From contig JAZSIU010000107.1 of the NCBI GenBank assembly GCA_045533955.1, positions 1 to 22,308 on the forward strand: a DNA stretch of 22,308 nucleotides. Reading direction: 5' to 3'. The notes under the pieces are model-generated. The model was given only the letters and a program-made list of their open reading frames with translations, did not search any database and was not told where the DNA came from. Origin of the DNA: HGM04593 sp045533955 (GTDB lineage: Bacteria > Bacteroidota > Bacteroidia > Bacteroidales > Bacteroidaceae). Shown here one piece after another: positions 7,453-16,604 of this stretch (its first letter is position 1; each line of letters opens with the position of its first letter). Both the position numbers and the translations under genes were made by a program.

Positions 7453-8610
7453 ATGAAAACAATAATGCTTGTTTTTGGAACTCGCCCCGAAGCCATCAAG
7501 ATGGCCCCATTGGTAAAAGAATTTCAGAAGCACCCGCAAACCTTCAAGACAATAGTATGCGTAACCGGCCAGCACCGTCAGATGCTCGACCAAGTGCTGC
7601 AACTCTTCGAGATAACCCCCGACTACGACCTCAACATAATGAAACAAGGGCAAGACCTCTACGACGTAACAGCCCGCGTACTCACCGGAATGCGCGACGT
7701 ACTGAAAGAGGCACAGCCCGACGCCGTCCTTGTGCACGGCGACACCACAACCAGCACCGCCGCCGCCCTTGCCGCATTCTACCAACAAATACCCGTCGGA
7801 CACGTCGAGGCCGGACTGCGCACACACAACATCTACAGCCCTTGGCCCGAAGAGATGAACCGCCAAATAACCGGTCGCATAGCAACATACAATTTTGCCC
7901 CCACCCCCCTGAGCCGCGCCAATCTGCTGCGCGAAGCCGTAGCCGAGGACAGCATCAGCGTAACGGGCAACACCGTCATCGACGCACTCTATTGGGTAGT
8001 AAACAAAATAAAAGAAGACAAGGCACTCAACAACAGCCTTCAAGCACAGCTCGCCGATGCCGGCTACGACGTAACCCGCCTCTCTGATGGCAAGAAACTC
8101 GTGCTCATCACCGGCCACCGCCGCGAGAATTTCGGCGACGGATTCATAAATATGTGCACAGCCATCAAAGACCTCACACAAAAATACCCCGACGTCGATT
8201 TTGTCTATCCGATGCATCTGAACCCCAATGTGCGCAAGCCCATTCACGAAGTCTTTGGAGAGAATCTCGACAATCTGGGCAATATGTTCTTCATCGAACC
8301 CCTCGAGTATCTCTCGTTTGTCTATCTTATGGAGAAGAGCAACATAGTGCTCACCGACAGCGGCGGCATACAAGAAGAGGCCCCCGGTCTCGGCAAGCCC
8401 GTACTTGTGATGCGCGACACCACCGAGCGCCCCGAAGCCCTCGAAGCCGGCACCGTCAAGCTCGTTGGAACCGACTACAACAAAATAGTCGGCGAGGTAT
8501 CACTCCTGCTCGACAACCAAGAACACTACGACGCAATGAGCAAAGCCGTCAACCCCTACGGCGACGGCCTTGCCTCGGGAAGAATTGTAGAAACACTACG
8601 AAACAAATAA
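7453..8610 (+). CDS. wecB: UDP-N-acetylglucosamine 2-epimerase (non-hydrolysing)
   Basis: A 385-residue cytoplasmic enzyme that interconverts UDP-GlcNAc and UDP-ManNAc. The family signatures are all visible: GTRPEAIKMAPL at the N-terminus, VHGDTTTST, HVEAGLRT, PWPEEMNRQITGRIA, LITGHRREN and TDSGGIQEEAP. Length is close to E. coli WecB (376). The gene begins 26 bases after the opine-dehydrogenase-like gene and is followed 30 bases later by wecC, with which it forms the standard two-step route to UDP-ManNAcA. No truncation or missing catalytic segment was seen. The name mnaA is equally valid. Confidence 0.95.
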   Translation: MKTIMLVFGTRPEAIKMAPLVKEFQKHPQTFKTIVCVTGQHRQMLDQVLQLFEITPDYDLNIMKQGQDLYDVTARVLTGMRDVLKEAQPDAVLVHGDTTTSTAAALAAFYQQIPVGHVEAGLRTHNIYSPWPEEMNRQITGRIATYNFAPTPLSRANLLREAVAEDSISVTGNTVIDALYWVVNKIKEDKALNNSLQAQLADAGYDVTRLSDGKKLVLITGHRRENFGDGFINMCTAIKDLTQKYPDVDFVYPMHLNPNVRKPIHEVFGENLDNLGNMFFIEPLEYLSFVYLMEKSNIVLTDSGGIQEEAPGLGKPVLVMRDTTERPEALEAGTVKLVGTDYNKIVGEVSLLLDNQEHYDAMSKAVNPYGDGLASGRIVETLRNK

Positions 8611-8640
8611 TAACCTTATATAACATACAAAATAAAACCA

Positions 8641-9846
8641 ATGAAAGCCTGTTTTATGGGACTAGGCTATATAGGCCTTCCCACATCCATTATAGCAGCC
8701 AAACACGGCATAGATGTAATTGGAGTCGATATTAACGAAAAAGTAGTAGAGGTAACCAATCAAGGCAAGCTGCACATTATAGAGCCGGGAATGGAAGAGA
8801 TGCTGCAAGAGGTAATTGCAGAGGGCAAATTCAAAGCCTACACCACCCCCCAAGAGAGCGACGCCTATTTTATGGTCGTTCCCACCCCCTTCAAAGGCGA
8901 CCACGAGCCCGACACCTCATATGTCGAAGCAGCCACACGCGCAGTACTCCCCCTACTGAAAGAGGGCGACCTTTACGTCATTGAATCAACCTCGCCCATA
9001 GGAACAACCGAAGCGATGTCCAAACTCATCTTCGAGCATCGCCCCGAGCTTAAAGGGAAAATATACATTGCCTATTGCCCCGAGCGTGTACTCCCCGGCA
9101 ACGTAATATACGAGCTTGTACACAACGACCGCGTCATAGGCGGCCTCACCCCCGAATCGACAGAAAAGGCAATAGAATTCTACTCGCAATTCGTAAAAGG
9201 CAAGCTGCACAAGACCAACTGCCGCACAGCCGAGATGTGCAAGCTCACCGAAAACAGCAGCCGCGACGTACAGATAGCCTTTGCCAACGAACTATCACTC
9301 ATCTGCGACAAAGCAGGCATCAACGTATGGGAACTCATCGAGCTTGCCAACAAACACCCCCGCGTCAACATCCTGCAACCCGGTTGCGGAGTAGGTGGAC
9401 ACTGCATAGCCGTTGACCCCTATTTCATCATCTCGGACTACCCCGCAGAGAGCCGCATAATAGCCACTGCACGCGAGATAAACAACTACAAATCAATGTG
9501 GTGCGCCGAGAAAGTGCGAAACGCCATTCTCGAGTTCGAGCTCAAGAACAACCGCAAACCTCTTGTAGCAATGATGGGCCTTGCATTCAAGCCCAATATC
9601 GACGACCTGCGCGAGTCGCCCTCGAGCCACATTGTCGGCAAAGTAATGCAAATATGCAACGGCGCCAACATACTCGTAGTCGAGCCCAACGTCAAGGAGC
9701 ACAACGTCTATAAACTCACCCCCTACGAAGAGGCATACAAAAAGTCGGACATAATTGTAATGCTCACCGCACACGACAAATTCAAGACCCTCCCCTACGA
9801 CCAGAGCAAGGTAATCCTTGATTTCTGCGGAATATACAAACAATAA
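8641..9846 (+). CDS. wecC: UDP-N-acetyl-D-mannosamine dehydrogenase
   Basis: A 401-residue NAD-dependent UDP-sugar 6-dehydrogenase. It starts with the Rossmann motif GLGYIGLP, contains VPTPFK, TSPIGTTE and CPERVLPG, and carries the catalytic cysteine Cys255 in GVGGHCIAVDPYF. The context right after wecB and the AEMCKLTENSSRDVQIAFANE segment favour UDP-ManNAc over UDP-glucose as substrate, giving UDP-ManNAcA. The acidic sugar would make the polymer anionic and offers a carboxyl group that the downstream ATP-grasp protein could amidate. The substrate call rests on context as well as motifs. Confidence 0.92.
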   Translation: MKACFMGLGYIGLPTSIIAAKHGIDVIGVDINEKVVEVTNQGKLHIIEPGMEEMLQEVIAEGKFKAYTTPQESDAYFMVVPTPFKGDHEPDTSYVEAATRAVLPLLKEGDLYVIESTSPIGTTEAMSKLIFEHRPELKGKIYIAYCPERVLPGNVIYELVHNDRVIGGLTPESTEKAIEFYSQFVKGKLHKTNCRTAEMCKLTENSSRDVQIAFANELSLICDKAGINVWELIELANKHPRVNILQPGCGVGGHCIAVDPYFIISDYPAESRIIATAREINNYKSMWCAEKVRNAILEFELKNNRKPLVAMMGLAFKPNIDDLRESPSSHIVGKVMQICNGANILVVEPNVKEHNVYKLTPYEEAYKKSDIIVMLTAHDKFKTLPYDQSKVILDFCGIYKQ

Positions 9847-9872
9847 AGAAGCAACATAAAAAAGACAACAAG

Positions 9873-10757
9873 ATGAAAGGCATAGTTCTTGCAGGCGGTT
9901 CGGGCACACGCCTCTACCCAATAACCAAAGGAGTGAGCAAACAGTTATTGCCAATATACGACAAGCCGATGGTCTATTACCCAATATCGGTACTAATGCT
10001 TGCCGGCATACGCGACATACTCATAATCTCCACCCCGCAAGACCTCCCCGGCTTCCAGCGTCTGCTTGGCGACGGCAGCGACTACGGCGTACGCTTCCAA
10101 TATGCCCCACAACCATCGCCCGACGGCCTTGCACAAGCCTTTATCATAGGCGAGGAGTTTATAGGCGACGATGCAGTGTGCCTTGTTCTTGGCGATAACA
10201 TCTTCTACGGCGCAGGCTTCACCGCGATGCTTCGCGAGGCACTGCGCACAGCCGAGGAGGAGGGAAAAGCCACAGTCTTTGGCTACCGCGTCGAAGACCC
10301 CGAGCGCTACGGCGTTGCCGAATTTGACGAGCAAGGCAACTGCCTGTCCATTGAAGAGAAGCCCCGTGAGCCCAAGAGCAACTACGCCGTTGTAGGACTA
10401 TATTTCTACCCCAACAAAGTAGTTGAGATAGCCAAAGGAATAAAACCCTCGGCACGAGGCGAGCTCGAGATAACCACCGTCAACCAACATTTCCTTACAC
10501 TGAGCGAGCTCAAAGTACAGACCCTCGGACGCGGCTTTGCGTGGCTCGACACCGGTACCCACGACTCACTGAGCGAAGCCTCCACCTTTGTCGAAGTCAT
10601 CGAGAAGCGTCAAGGCCTCAAGATAGCCTGCCTCGAAGGTATCGCCTACCGTCGCGGTTGGATAGACAAAGAAAAGATGCGTCAACTAGCCCAACCAATG
10701 ATAAAAAACCAATACGGACAATACCTACTGAAAGTTATCGACGAATTAAAGAAATAA
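9873..10757 (+). CDS. rmlA: Glucose-1-phosphate thymidylyltransferase
   Basis: A 294-residue enzyme that makes dTDP-glucose from dTTP and glucose 1-phosphate. The N-terminus LAGGSGTRLYPITKGVSKQL is the classical RmlA signature, followed by YDKPMVYYPISVLMLAGI, LVLGDNIFYG, SIEEKPREPKSNYAVVGLY and WLDTGTHDSL. Length and motifs match the family throughout. It lies 26 bases after wecC and only eight bases before rmlB. It is the first step to dTDP-L-rhamnose or to other dTDP-6-deoxy sugars; rmlC and rmlD are not in the window. Confidence 0.96.
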   Translation: MKGIVLAGGSGTRLYPITKGVSKQLLPIYDKPMVYYPISVLMLAGIRDILIISTPQDLPGFQRLLGDGSDYGVRFQYAPQPSPDGLAQAFIIGEEFIGDDAVCLVLGDNIFYGAGFTAMLREALRTAEEEGKATVFGYRVEDPERYGVAEFDEQGNCLSIEEKPREPKSNYAVVGLYFYPNKVVEIAKGIKPSARGELEITTVNQHFLTLSELKVQTLGRGFAWLDTGTHDSLSEASTFVEVIEKRQGLKIACLEGIAYRRGWIDKEKMRQLAQPMIKNQYGQYLLKVIDELKK

Positions 10758-10765
10758 CAACCAAT

Positions 10766-11908
10766 ATGTCATATAAGCGCAACATAATGATAACAGGCGG
10801 TGCAGGCTTCATCGGAAGCCACGTAGTGCGCCTATTCGTAAACAAATACCCCCACTACCATATAATATGCCTCGACAAGCTCACATACGCAGGCAATCTG
10901 GCCAACCTCAAAGACATTGAGCAGGCCCCTAACTACACATTCGTAAAAGCCGATATTTGCGACTACCAGACCTTGCTCGCACTCATCCAAGAGCACAATA
11001 TCGACGGCATAATCCATCTTGCCGCCGAGAGCCACGTCGATCGCAGCATAAAAGACCCCTTTACCTTTGCCCGCACCAATGTAATGGGCACACTATCGCT
11101 GCTGCAAGCCGCAAAAACACATTGGGAAGCACAGCCCAGCCGTTACGAAGGCAAGCTCTTCTACCACATCTCAACCGACGAGGTCTATGGCGCCCTTGAG
11201 CTCACACACCCCGAAGGCATCACCCCCCCCTTCAGCACAACAGCCTCCTCGGGCGAGCATCACGCAGCCTACGGCACCGACTTTTTCTACGAAACAACAA
11301 AATACAACCCACACAGCCCCTACTCGGCCTCAAAAGCAAGCAGCGACCACTTTGTCCGCGCCTTCCATGACACATACGGCCTTCCGACAATAGTAACCAA
11401 CTGCTCCAACAACTACGGCCCCTACCAATTCCCCGAGAAGCTCATCCCCCTGTTCATCAACAACATACGCAACCGCAAGCCCCTCCCCGTCTATGGCAAA
11501 GGCGAGAATGTACGCGACTGGCTCTACGTCGAAGACCACGCACGTGCCATCGACACAATCTTCCACACAGGCAAAATAGCCGACACATACAATATCGGCG
11601 GCTTCAACGAATGGAAAAACATCGACCTTATAAAAGTGCTGATAAAAACCGTTGACCGCCTTTTAGGCAACCCCGAGGGACACTCAACAGAGCTCATCAC
11701 CTACGTTACCGACCGCGCCGGACACGACCTGCGCTACGCCATCGACAGTAGCAAACTCAAGAACGAGCTCGGTTGGGAACCCTCACTGCAATTCGAGGAA
11801 GGCATCGAAAAGACCGTTCGCTGGTACCTCGACAACCAAGCTTGGCTCGACAATATAACCAGCGGCGACTACCAAGCATACTACGATACAATGTACAGCA
11901 ACAGATAA
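10766..11908 (+). CDS. rmlB: dTDP-glucose 4,6-dehydratase
   Basis: A 380-residue short-chain dehydrogenase-type enzyme converting dTDP-glucose to dTDP-4-keto-6-deoxyglucose. It shows GGAGFIGSH (NAD binding), HLAAESHVDRSI, STDEVYG and the catalytic YSASK. The frame stays open upstream to 10541, but that part lies inside rmlA and reads as Arg/Pro-rich nonsense. The ATG at 10766, eight bases after the rmlA stop and followed directly by the Rossmann strand, is the true start. Without rmlC/rmlD next to it, the keto sugar may go to rhamnose through genes elsewhere or to another 6-deoxy or amino sugar. Confidence 0.96.
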   Translation: MSYKRNIMITGGAGFIGSHVVRLFVNKYPHYHIICLDKLTYAGNLANLKDIEQAPNYTFVKADICDYQTLLALIQEHNIDGIIHLAAESHVDRSIKDPFTFARTNVMGTLSLLQAAKTHWEAQPSRYEGKLFYHISTDEVYGALELTHPEGITPPFSTTASSGEHHAAYGTDFFYETTKYNPHSPYSASKASSDHFVRAFHDTYGLPTIVTNCSNNYGPYQFPEKLIPLFINNIRNRKPLPVYGKGENVRDWLYVEDHARAIDTIFHTGKIADTYNIGGFNEWKNIDLIKVLIKTVDRLLGNPEGHSTELITYVTDRAGHDLRYAIDSSKLKNELGWEPSLQFEEGIEKTVRWYLDNQAWLDNITSGDYQAYYDTMYSNR

Positions 11909-11934
11909 AAAAAGGCAACTACACATACAAACAG

Positions 11935-13110
11935 ATGGAATTATTACTACAAAGCATCATCGTTTATGGATTCATTATATTTGTAATGACAAATGCCGGT
12001 CTTTATACGTACAGGCATCAGTACCCAAATGGATTCCTAAATGATGACAGCCGTTACAATCATAAATCATCCTTCATCGACCTTTTCACAAAGTCCCACT
12101 TTCTAATCCCCCTATTAGTCTATTGTTTTTTTGTTACAGTACGCTATAAAGTAGGTGTAGATTGCGAAAGTTACAAACTAGACTTTTATAACATATTACA
12201 GGGTAAAGAGAACAGAGAAACACTAGAGGATGGCTTTACATTACTCCTACACTTCTGCACCTTCTTTACCAACAAGCACTATCTGTACTTTTTTTTAATG
12301 GGATTTTTACAGATAGGAGCATTATATTATGCAATGCGCAAAGAGAGTTATCTTCTCGTATTCTTTGGCATCACCCTATTCTTTGGCGGTACATTCTTTT
12401 CATTTATGAATGGAATGCGACAAAATATCACAGCCTGCATATTTGTGGCAATGACCCCTCTTATACTGAATAAGAAATATTGGATATGGGTTATTCCCGC
12501 AACACTATTGGCTATGACTATGCACCGAACCGCAATAATCATATTACCGCTGGCAATAATTGGATATATATTAAAAAACAGACTGCCGAATACTTATATT
12601 CAATTAGCGATTATTACATTATGCTATATATTTATGGACAAGGCAGAGAACTTACTCACGGCCGACTTTTTCAATTTTGCATCATATTCAGGATACACCG
12701 AAGAGGCAATCGAAAACTACTCGGAATATTCAATTGAGGAGAAAGCATTTGGCCTGCGCTCCCACCTACTACTGCTGACCAACATTATAGTTGTACTACA
12801 CTACAAGAAACTGAAAAGATTCTATAATAGCACAAAGTTCAACTACGCATATACGATGTTCTTTATAGGAGTATGCATCACATTATTATTCTACAACAAC
12901 TATGTAATGAACCGACTTATGTACTTTTGTAACATCTTCTCGGCCATCATACAATCCTACTTTCTGTTTTATCTGTGGTACAACAAGACAAAGAGCAACA
13001 ACCTGAGACTTCACATATTCATAATCATACTGGCGACACATATATTGTACTATTTTTATTCTGTTATGAATATACCCGAAGAGGTACTGCTTTATAAATT
13101 CGATTTATAA
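11935..13110 (+). CDS. EpsG-like polysaccharide polymerase (Wzy role)
   Basis: A 391-residue integral membrane protein with roughly ten hydrophobic helices. It has the EpsG-family pattern: a first helix, a soluble loop, then FVTVRYKVGVDCESYKLDFY (Arg, Gly, Asp, Tyr), a later NGMRQNITACIF segment and AMTMHRTAIIILPL. Such proteins take the polymerase role in Bacteroidetes capsule loci. The frame opens at 11773 inside rmlB; ATG 11935, 26 bases after rmlB, is the sensible start because the first membrane helix begins there. Codon use is clearly more AT-rich than in the rml genes, as is typical of polymerases, which are the locus-specific and horizontally exchanged part. No flippase accompanies it. 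Confidence 0.78.
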   Translation: MELLLQSIIVYGFIIFVMTNAGLYTYRHQYPNGFLNDDSRYNHKSSFIDLFTKSHFLIPLLVYCFFVTVRYKVGVDCESYKLDFYNILQGKENRETLEDGFTLLLHFCTFFTNKHYLYFFLMGFLQIGALYYAMRKESYLLVFFGITLFFGGTFFSFMNGMRQNITACIFVAMTPLILNKKYWIWVIPATLLAMTMHRTAIIILPLAIIGYILKNRLPNTYIQLAIITLCYIFMDKAENLLTADFFNFASYSGYTEEAIENYSEYSIEEKAFGLRSHLLLLTNIIVVLHYKKLKRFYNSTKFNYAYTMFFIGVCITLLFYNNYVMNRLMYFCNIFSAIIQSYFLFYLWYNKTKSNNLRLHIFIIILATHILYYFYSVMNIPEEVLLYKFDL

Positions 13111-13140
13111 TAGCCACATATCAATGCGAAATATTCCTAA

Positions 13141-14214
13141 ATGAAACGTCTGCTCATAATAAATAAAGACCAATTTGGTTACCACACCGACGTATATAAG
13201 TGGTGCGAGTTTCTGCGCTCCGACTATCTAATTGAGGTTGTTTGCATCGGTGGAAGCCCCCGAATAGAATTAGAGGGCGTAAAAGTACATTACGTAAAGC
13301 CCATTGGCAACAGAACGACCAAGGGCATACTATACATATTGACCGCACTCTATCATATACTACTCTTCAGAGGCCTCATAATCGTATGCAATTTCAGCGG
13401 ATGCAGAATATTCAAGACACTATGCCCGTGGAAGAAAATGATATTAGACATACGCTCGCTTGGAATCTCAACCGAAGCCTCAGCACGTGATACCGAGAAC
13501 ATAGAAACAAAAAGAACCACAGACCAATATGACTTTACGACAATAATATCCGAGGGCACAAGAGACAAAATAAGACTATCAAAAGAAAAATCGGCCATAG
13601 TGCCATTAGGTGCAGACATTGTCTCCACAACCAACAAAAGCCTCGATACCCTGCGCCTGCTGTACGTTGGAACATTGCAAGACCGCGACATTCACAAAAC
13701 AATCGAAGGCGTAGCCCTGTTCCTGCAAAAACACCCCGACACACAACTAACCTACGACATTATAGGCAAAGGCTTCAACAACGAAATTGAGACATTCGCA
13801 GCACGAATCAAAGCGCTTGGGCTGGAGCAAAATATCACCCTTCACGGCTACATTCGACACGACAAACTAAAAACATTCTTCGACCGCTGCAACGTAGGTG
13901 TCTCATTCGTGCCCGTAACCGAATATTACGACCACCAGCCCGTAACAAAGACCTACGAATATATACTCTCGGGAATATATACAATAGCAACAAACACCTA
14001 CTCTAATCGTCAGATAATCTCAATAGAGAATGGAGTGCTCACAGACGACACCCCCGAAGCCTTCGCCGAGGCAATAGCATACATCTGGGAGCATCGCAAC
14101 AGCATAGACAGTGAGAGAGTACGCAACACACTCACCGAGAGCCAATGGGAAACAATTGTAAAGAAAAACCTACTCCCCACTCTAAAGACTCTCGAAGACA
14201 GATTCTCAATTTAA
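13141..14214 (+). CDS. Glycosyltransferase, GT-B fold (GT4-like)
   Basis: A 357-residue predicted cytoplasmic transferase. The C-terminal half has the GT4 pattern: LRLLYVGTLQDRDIHKTIEG (donor-domain start), DIIGKGF, ITLHGYIRHDKLKTFFDRC and GVSFVPVTEYYDHQPVTKTY followed by EYILSG, where the glutamate sits in the usual nucleotide-ribose position. The N-terminal acceptor domain is degenerate, which is normal. The gene starts 30 bases after the polymerase and is followed after 13 bases by a second transferase, so both probably extend the same repeat unit. Donor and linkage cannot be predicted. Confidence 0.8.
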   Translation: MKRLLIINKDQFGYHTDVYKWCEFLRSDYLIEVVCIGGSPRIELEGVKVHYVKPIGNRTTKGILYILTALYHILLFRGLIIVCNFSGCRIFKTLCPWKKMILDIRSLGISTEASARDTENIETKRTTDQYDFTTIISEGTRDKIRLSKEKSAIVPLGADIVSTTNKSLDTLRLLYVGTLQDRDIHKTIEGVALFLQKHPDTQLTYDIIGKGFNNEIETFAARIKALGLEQNITLHGYIRHDKLKTFFDRCNVGVSFVPVTEYYDHQPVTKTYEYILSGIYTIATNTYSNRQIISIENGVLTDDTPEAFAEAIAYIWEHRNSIDSERVRNTLTESQWETIVKKNLLPTLKTLEDRFSI

Positions 14215-14227
14215 ACCACTAAAGAAA

Positions 14228-15400
14228 ATGCAAAAGATACTCTTTATAGAAGATTGCAACTACGTCGATTATCCGACAGGCGGGCACCTATCCTTTGCCC
14301 TGCATATGCTTGGAGCATTCGGTAACCGACTGAAACTCGTTGGAATAAACACCGACGGCAACAATATCCCCGAGGGAGTATGGACCAAAAGAACCATCAA
14401 CAACATTGAATACGACTTTTTCAACCTCGAGAACGCCCAAAAGCACACCGGAAAACCCCTTATCCCCGGGCGCATTACAGGCTATCTGCGTCTAAAGAGA
14501 CACCTAAACAAAGTGATGAGCACCGACTACGACAAGATACTCATCCAGACCCCCGAGATACTCTTTGCCATCCCCGACAAATACCTCTCCAAAGCCTGCC
14601 TCATAATGCCCGGCGTCGAAAACCCCTTATATATATCGCGCTACAAATTTGCCAACAAATTAGCACGACTATACGATTGGTACTTCTTTAAGAAAGCAAA
14701 ACACGCCTCAATAATAATGGCAGCCGCCGACAAGAGCTCCATCGAAACATTCATAAAACGCAGCAAAGGCTCCATCAGCCCCGACAAAGTACGTCAATTC
14801 CCAACACGCTACGATACAAACATATTCAGAGTAAAAGACAGGGATACACTGCGAACGAGCTACAAAATAGACAAAGAAACAACACTCTACGTAACCGTTG
14901 GGCGCCTCAATTGGTTCAAAGGCTGGAAATTTATGATAGACAGTATCGAGAGACTCAACAACCCCTCGGCCCGCCTCATATTCATAGGCGACGGCGAGGA
15001 CGAGCAAAAAATAAAAGACTACATTGCCCAGCGCCAATTACAGAAACAGATAGAGCTCATAGGTCGCAAGCCGTTAGATACAATCTCCGACTACCTCAAT
15101 ATGGCCGATGCCTTTATAATGGGCTCGTACAAAGAAGGTTGGTCAACAGCATTGGTCGAGGCAGTAGCCTGCGCAACCCCCTGCGTAGTTACCGAATTCA
15201 GCAGCGCAAAAGACCTTGTCGAAGACGGCATTAACGGATGGGTAATAAAAGAGAGAGACGAGGCTGCATTCACCCAAAGGCTCAAAGACGCACTGCAATT
15301 AGACCGAGCCACACTGCTACAAAAAGCCGAAGAAATATCCATACTCTCGGTACAAAGAATGCGAGAGCAATTCTTATTAAACACAGGTTGGAATGAGTAA
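14228..15400 (+). CDS. Glycosyltransferase family 4 protein
   Basis: A 390-residue GT-B transferase. It shows VTVGRLNWFKGWKFMIDSIE, LIFIGDGEDEQKIKDYI, IELIGRKPLDTISDYLNMAD and the E-x7-E motif Glu303/Glu311 in KEGWSTALVEAVACATPCVV, then VEDGINGWVI. This is a complete GT4 donor domain, likely retaining. The N-terminus carries the acceptor-binding half with PTGGHLSFALHML. It closes a run of genes with the compositional style of the locus; the next gene lies 119 bases on and is more AT-rich. Confidence 0.87.
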   Translation: MQKILFIEDCNYVDYPTGGHLSFALHMLGAFGNRLKLVGINTDGNNIPEGVWTKRTINNIEYDFFNLENAQKHTGKPLIPGRITGYLRLKRHLNKVMSTDYDKILIQTPEILFAIPDKYLSKACLIMPGVENPLYISRYKFANKLARLYDWYFFKKAKHASIIMAAADKSSIETFIKRSKGSISPDKVRQFPTRYDTNIFRVKDRDTLRTSYKIDKETTLYVTVGRLNWFKGWKFMIDSIERLNNPSARLIFIGDGEDEQKIKDYIAQRQLQKQIELIGRKPLDTISDYLNMADAFIMGSYKEGWSTALVEAVACATPCVVTEFSSAKDLVEDGINGWVIKERDEAAFTQRLKDALQLDRATLLQKAEEISILSVQRMREQFLLNTGWNE

Positions 15401-15425
15401 ACAGACTTATAAGTCAACCAATTAG

Positions 15426-15525
15426 GTCAAGCGCCACCTTATCATAGCACAACAACACAGCGCCGCATCGGCAGTATCCCTCGAGCCCGAGCTATATACA
15501 AATAGTAATTTGAAAATCTATGACA
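15426..15525 (+). pseudogene. Possible remnant of a lost gene
   Basis: After the TAG at 15423-15425 a frame stays open through this GC-richer patch and reads HLIIAQQHSAASAVSLEPEL followed by YTNSNLKIYDTVIIH, which looks more protein-like than chance spacer. It then runs into the poly-A start of the next gene in another frame and stops near 15645. It may be the end of a gene whose body was replaced by the AT-rich insert that follows. No family is recognised and no start codon is seen, so this is tentative. Confidence 0.2.
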
Positions 15526-16392
15526 CCGTCATCATCCATAGAAAAAAAAATAATAATATGTGGAATAGTCAGAAATGCCGAGAAAGGATTAAGGAGAAAT
15601 ATTCCCGTAATAAACAACATCCTTTCTTTGTTTACTGATTATAAGATAGTTATATACGAGAACAACTCTATCGACAATACCAAAAAGATATTACAAGAGT
15701 GGCAACAAACCAACCCCGACAAAATTCATACTATTTTAGATGATACAGATTCCACCCCAACTACTCCATCGGCAGAATCAGTAAAAGGCATAAATCCGTT
15801 TTATAGCCGCAAGCGCATTGATAAGATGGCCAAATTAAGAAACCAATATCTCGATTATATCGAGAAACAAGGTTGGGAAGCAGATTATTTAATGGTTGTC
15901 GATCTTGATGTCGCACAATTGTATATTGAGGGAATCAAGGACTCCATAACAAAAATGGATGGCTGGGACATAATAACTGCCAATGGATACAGTACATCCC
16001 CAAGATTAGTGAGACGATACCACGATTGTTACGCACTTTGTGAGTATGGTTTACAAGATGTGTGTCAAACAGAAAAGATGATAGAAGACAATTCATATAA
16101 GTTCTCAAAAATATCAGATAATCCCATACGGGTTTTTTCAGCATTTGGAGGTTTGGCCATCTATCGTTTTGAAAAACTAAAAGGGTTGCGCTATAAAGTT
16201 CTGGACAACAACGACTCTCGCGTCGAAGTTCGCTGCGAACATTATAGTCTGAGCCGCCAGATAATGGACAGAGATGGACACGTAAACGTCTGCATAAACC
16301 CCAGAATGATACTTAAATATCAAGATTTAACCATTAGTATCGTATTGAATTCCATAAAAAGAATATTTTCTAATTGGTTAAGAGCAATGTGA
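15520..16392 (+). CDS. Glycosyltransferase resembling CAP59/GT69 mannosyltransferases
   Basis: A 290-residue GT-A-type transferase. It starts with KIIICGIVRNAEKGLRRNI, continues with IVIYENNSIDNTKKILQEW (the nucleotide-binding strand plus the E-N-x-S motif) and has a D-x-D-like metal site Asp128/Asp130 in VVDLDVAQLY, then FSAFGGLAIYRFEKLKGLRY. This layout resembles the bacterial relatives of the cryptococcal CAP59/CMT1 family (GT69); a generic GT2-like enzyme is the alternative. Its base composition is lower in GC (about 35% in a sampled line) than the transferases before it, which suggests separate acquisition. The ATG at 15520 follows a 119-base spacer. Confidence 0.65.
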   Translation: MTPSSSIEKKIIICGIVRNAEKGLRRNIPVINNILSLFTDYKIVIYENNSIDNTKKILQEWQQTNPDKIHTILDDTDSTPTTPSAESVKGINPFYSRKRIDKMAKLRNQYLDYIEKQGWEADYLMVVDLDVAQLYIEGIKDSITKMDGWDIITANGYSTSPRLVRRYHDCYALCEYGLQDVCQTEKMIEDNSYKFSKISDNPIRVFSAFGGLAIYRFEKLKGLRYKVLDNNDSRVEVRCEHYSLSRQIMDRDGHVNVCINPRMILKYQDLTISIVLNSIKRIFSNWLRAM

Positions 16393-16397
16393 TAGTT

Positions 16398-16500
16398 TTT
16401 TTCAAATGAACATCATAGTGTCCAATAAAAATTATGGACTGGTTAAACATTAAATAAAACAGCCACAAAGATAACATTTCAAGCCCATTCATTTGAAAAA
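16398..16500. repeat. Perfect 13-bp inverted repeat flanking a 77-base segment
   Basis: TTTTTCAAATGAA (16398-16410) is exactly inverted as TTCATTTGAAAAA (16488-16500). The 77 bases between hold a perfect -7 promoter element on the minus strand. Pairing does not extend beyond 13 bp on either side. The whole lies in the 212-base, gene-free gap between the GT69-like gene and the acyltransferase gene. Such a layout fits an invertible promoter, but a chance repeat in AT-rich DNA or an old insertion scar is possible. Confidence 0.5.
16466..16473 (-). promoter_or_regulatory. Minus-strand -7 element inside the inverted repeat
   Basis: CAAAGATA on the + strand reads TATCTTTG on the minus strand, an exact TAnnTTTG match. 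It points away from the acyltransferase gene at 16605 and into the 3' end of the upstream transferase gene. The -33 position is not a clear TTTG. If the flanking segment inverted, the element would sit at about 16425-16432 facing the acyltransferase gene. Confidence 0.4.
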
Positions 16501-16604
16501 CCTTTGTAATTAACTATTTTCAAAAAGTTCAAAGGACAATTTATGATTTTAATGGGATAGCTGTGATAGACAACACATTAAGGATATAAGATTACCATAT
16601 TATA

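Noticed and set aside
7453..9846. wecB-wecC as part of an enterobacterial common antigen locus
   Set aside because: No wecA, wecF, wecG or wzzE-type genes and the wrong organism type; the pair is simply a source of UDP-ManNAcA.
10541..10765. Upstream extension of rmlB into rmlA
   Set aside because: Reads as Arg/Pro-rich sequence inside the rmlA frame; the Rossmann strand begins right after ATG 10766.
11773..11934. Upstream extension of the polymerase gene into rmlB
   Set aside because: Basic nonsense peptide within the rmlB frame; the first membrane helix starts at ATG 11935.
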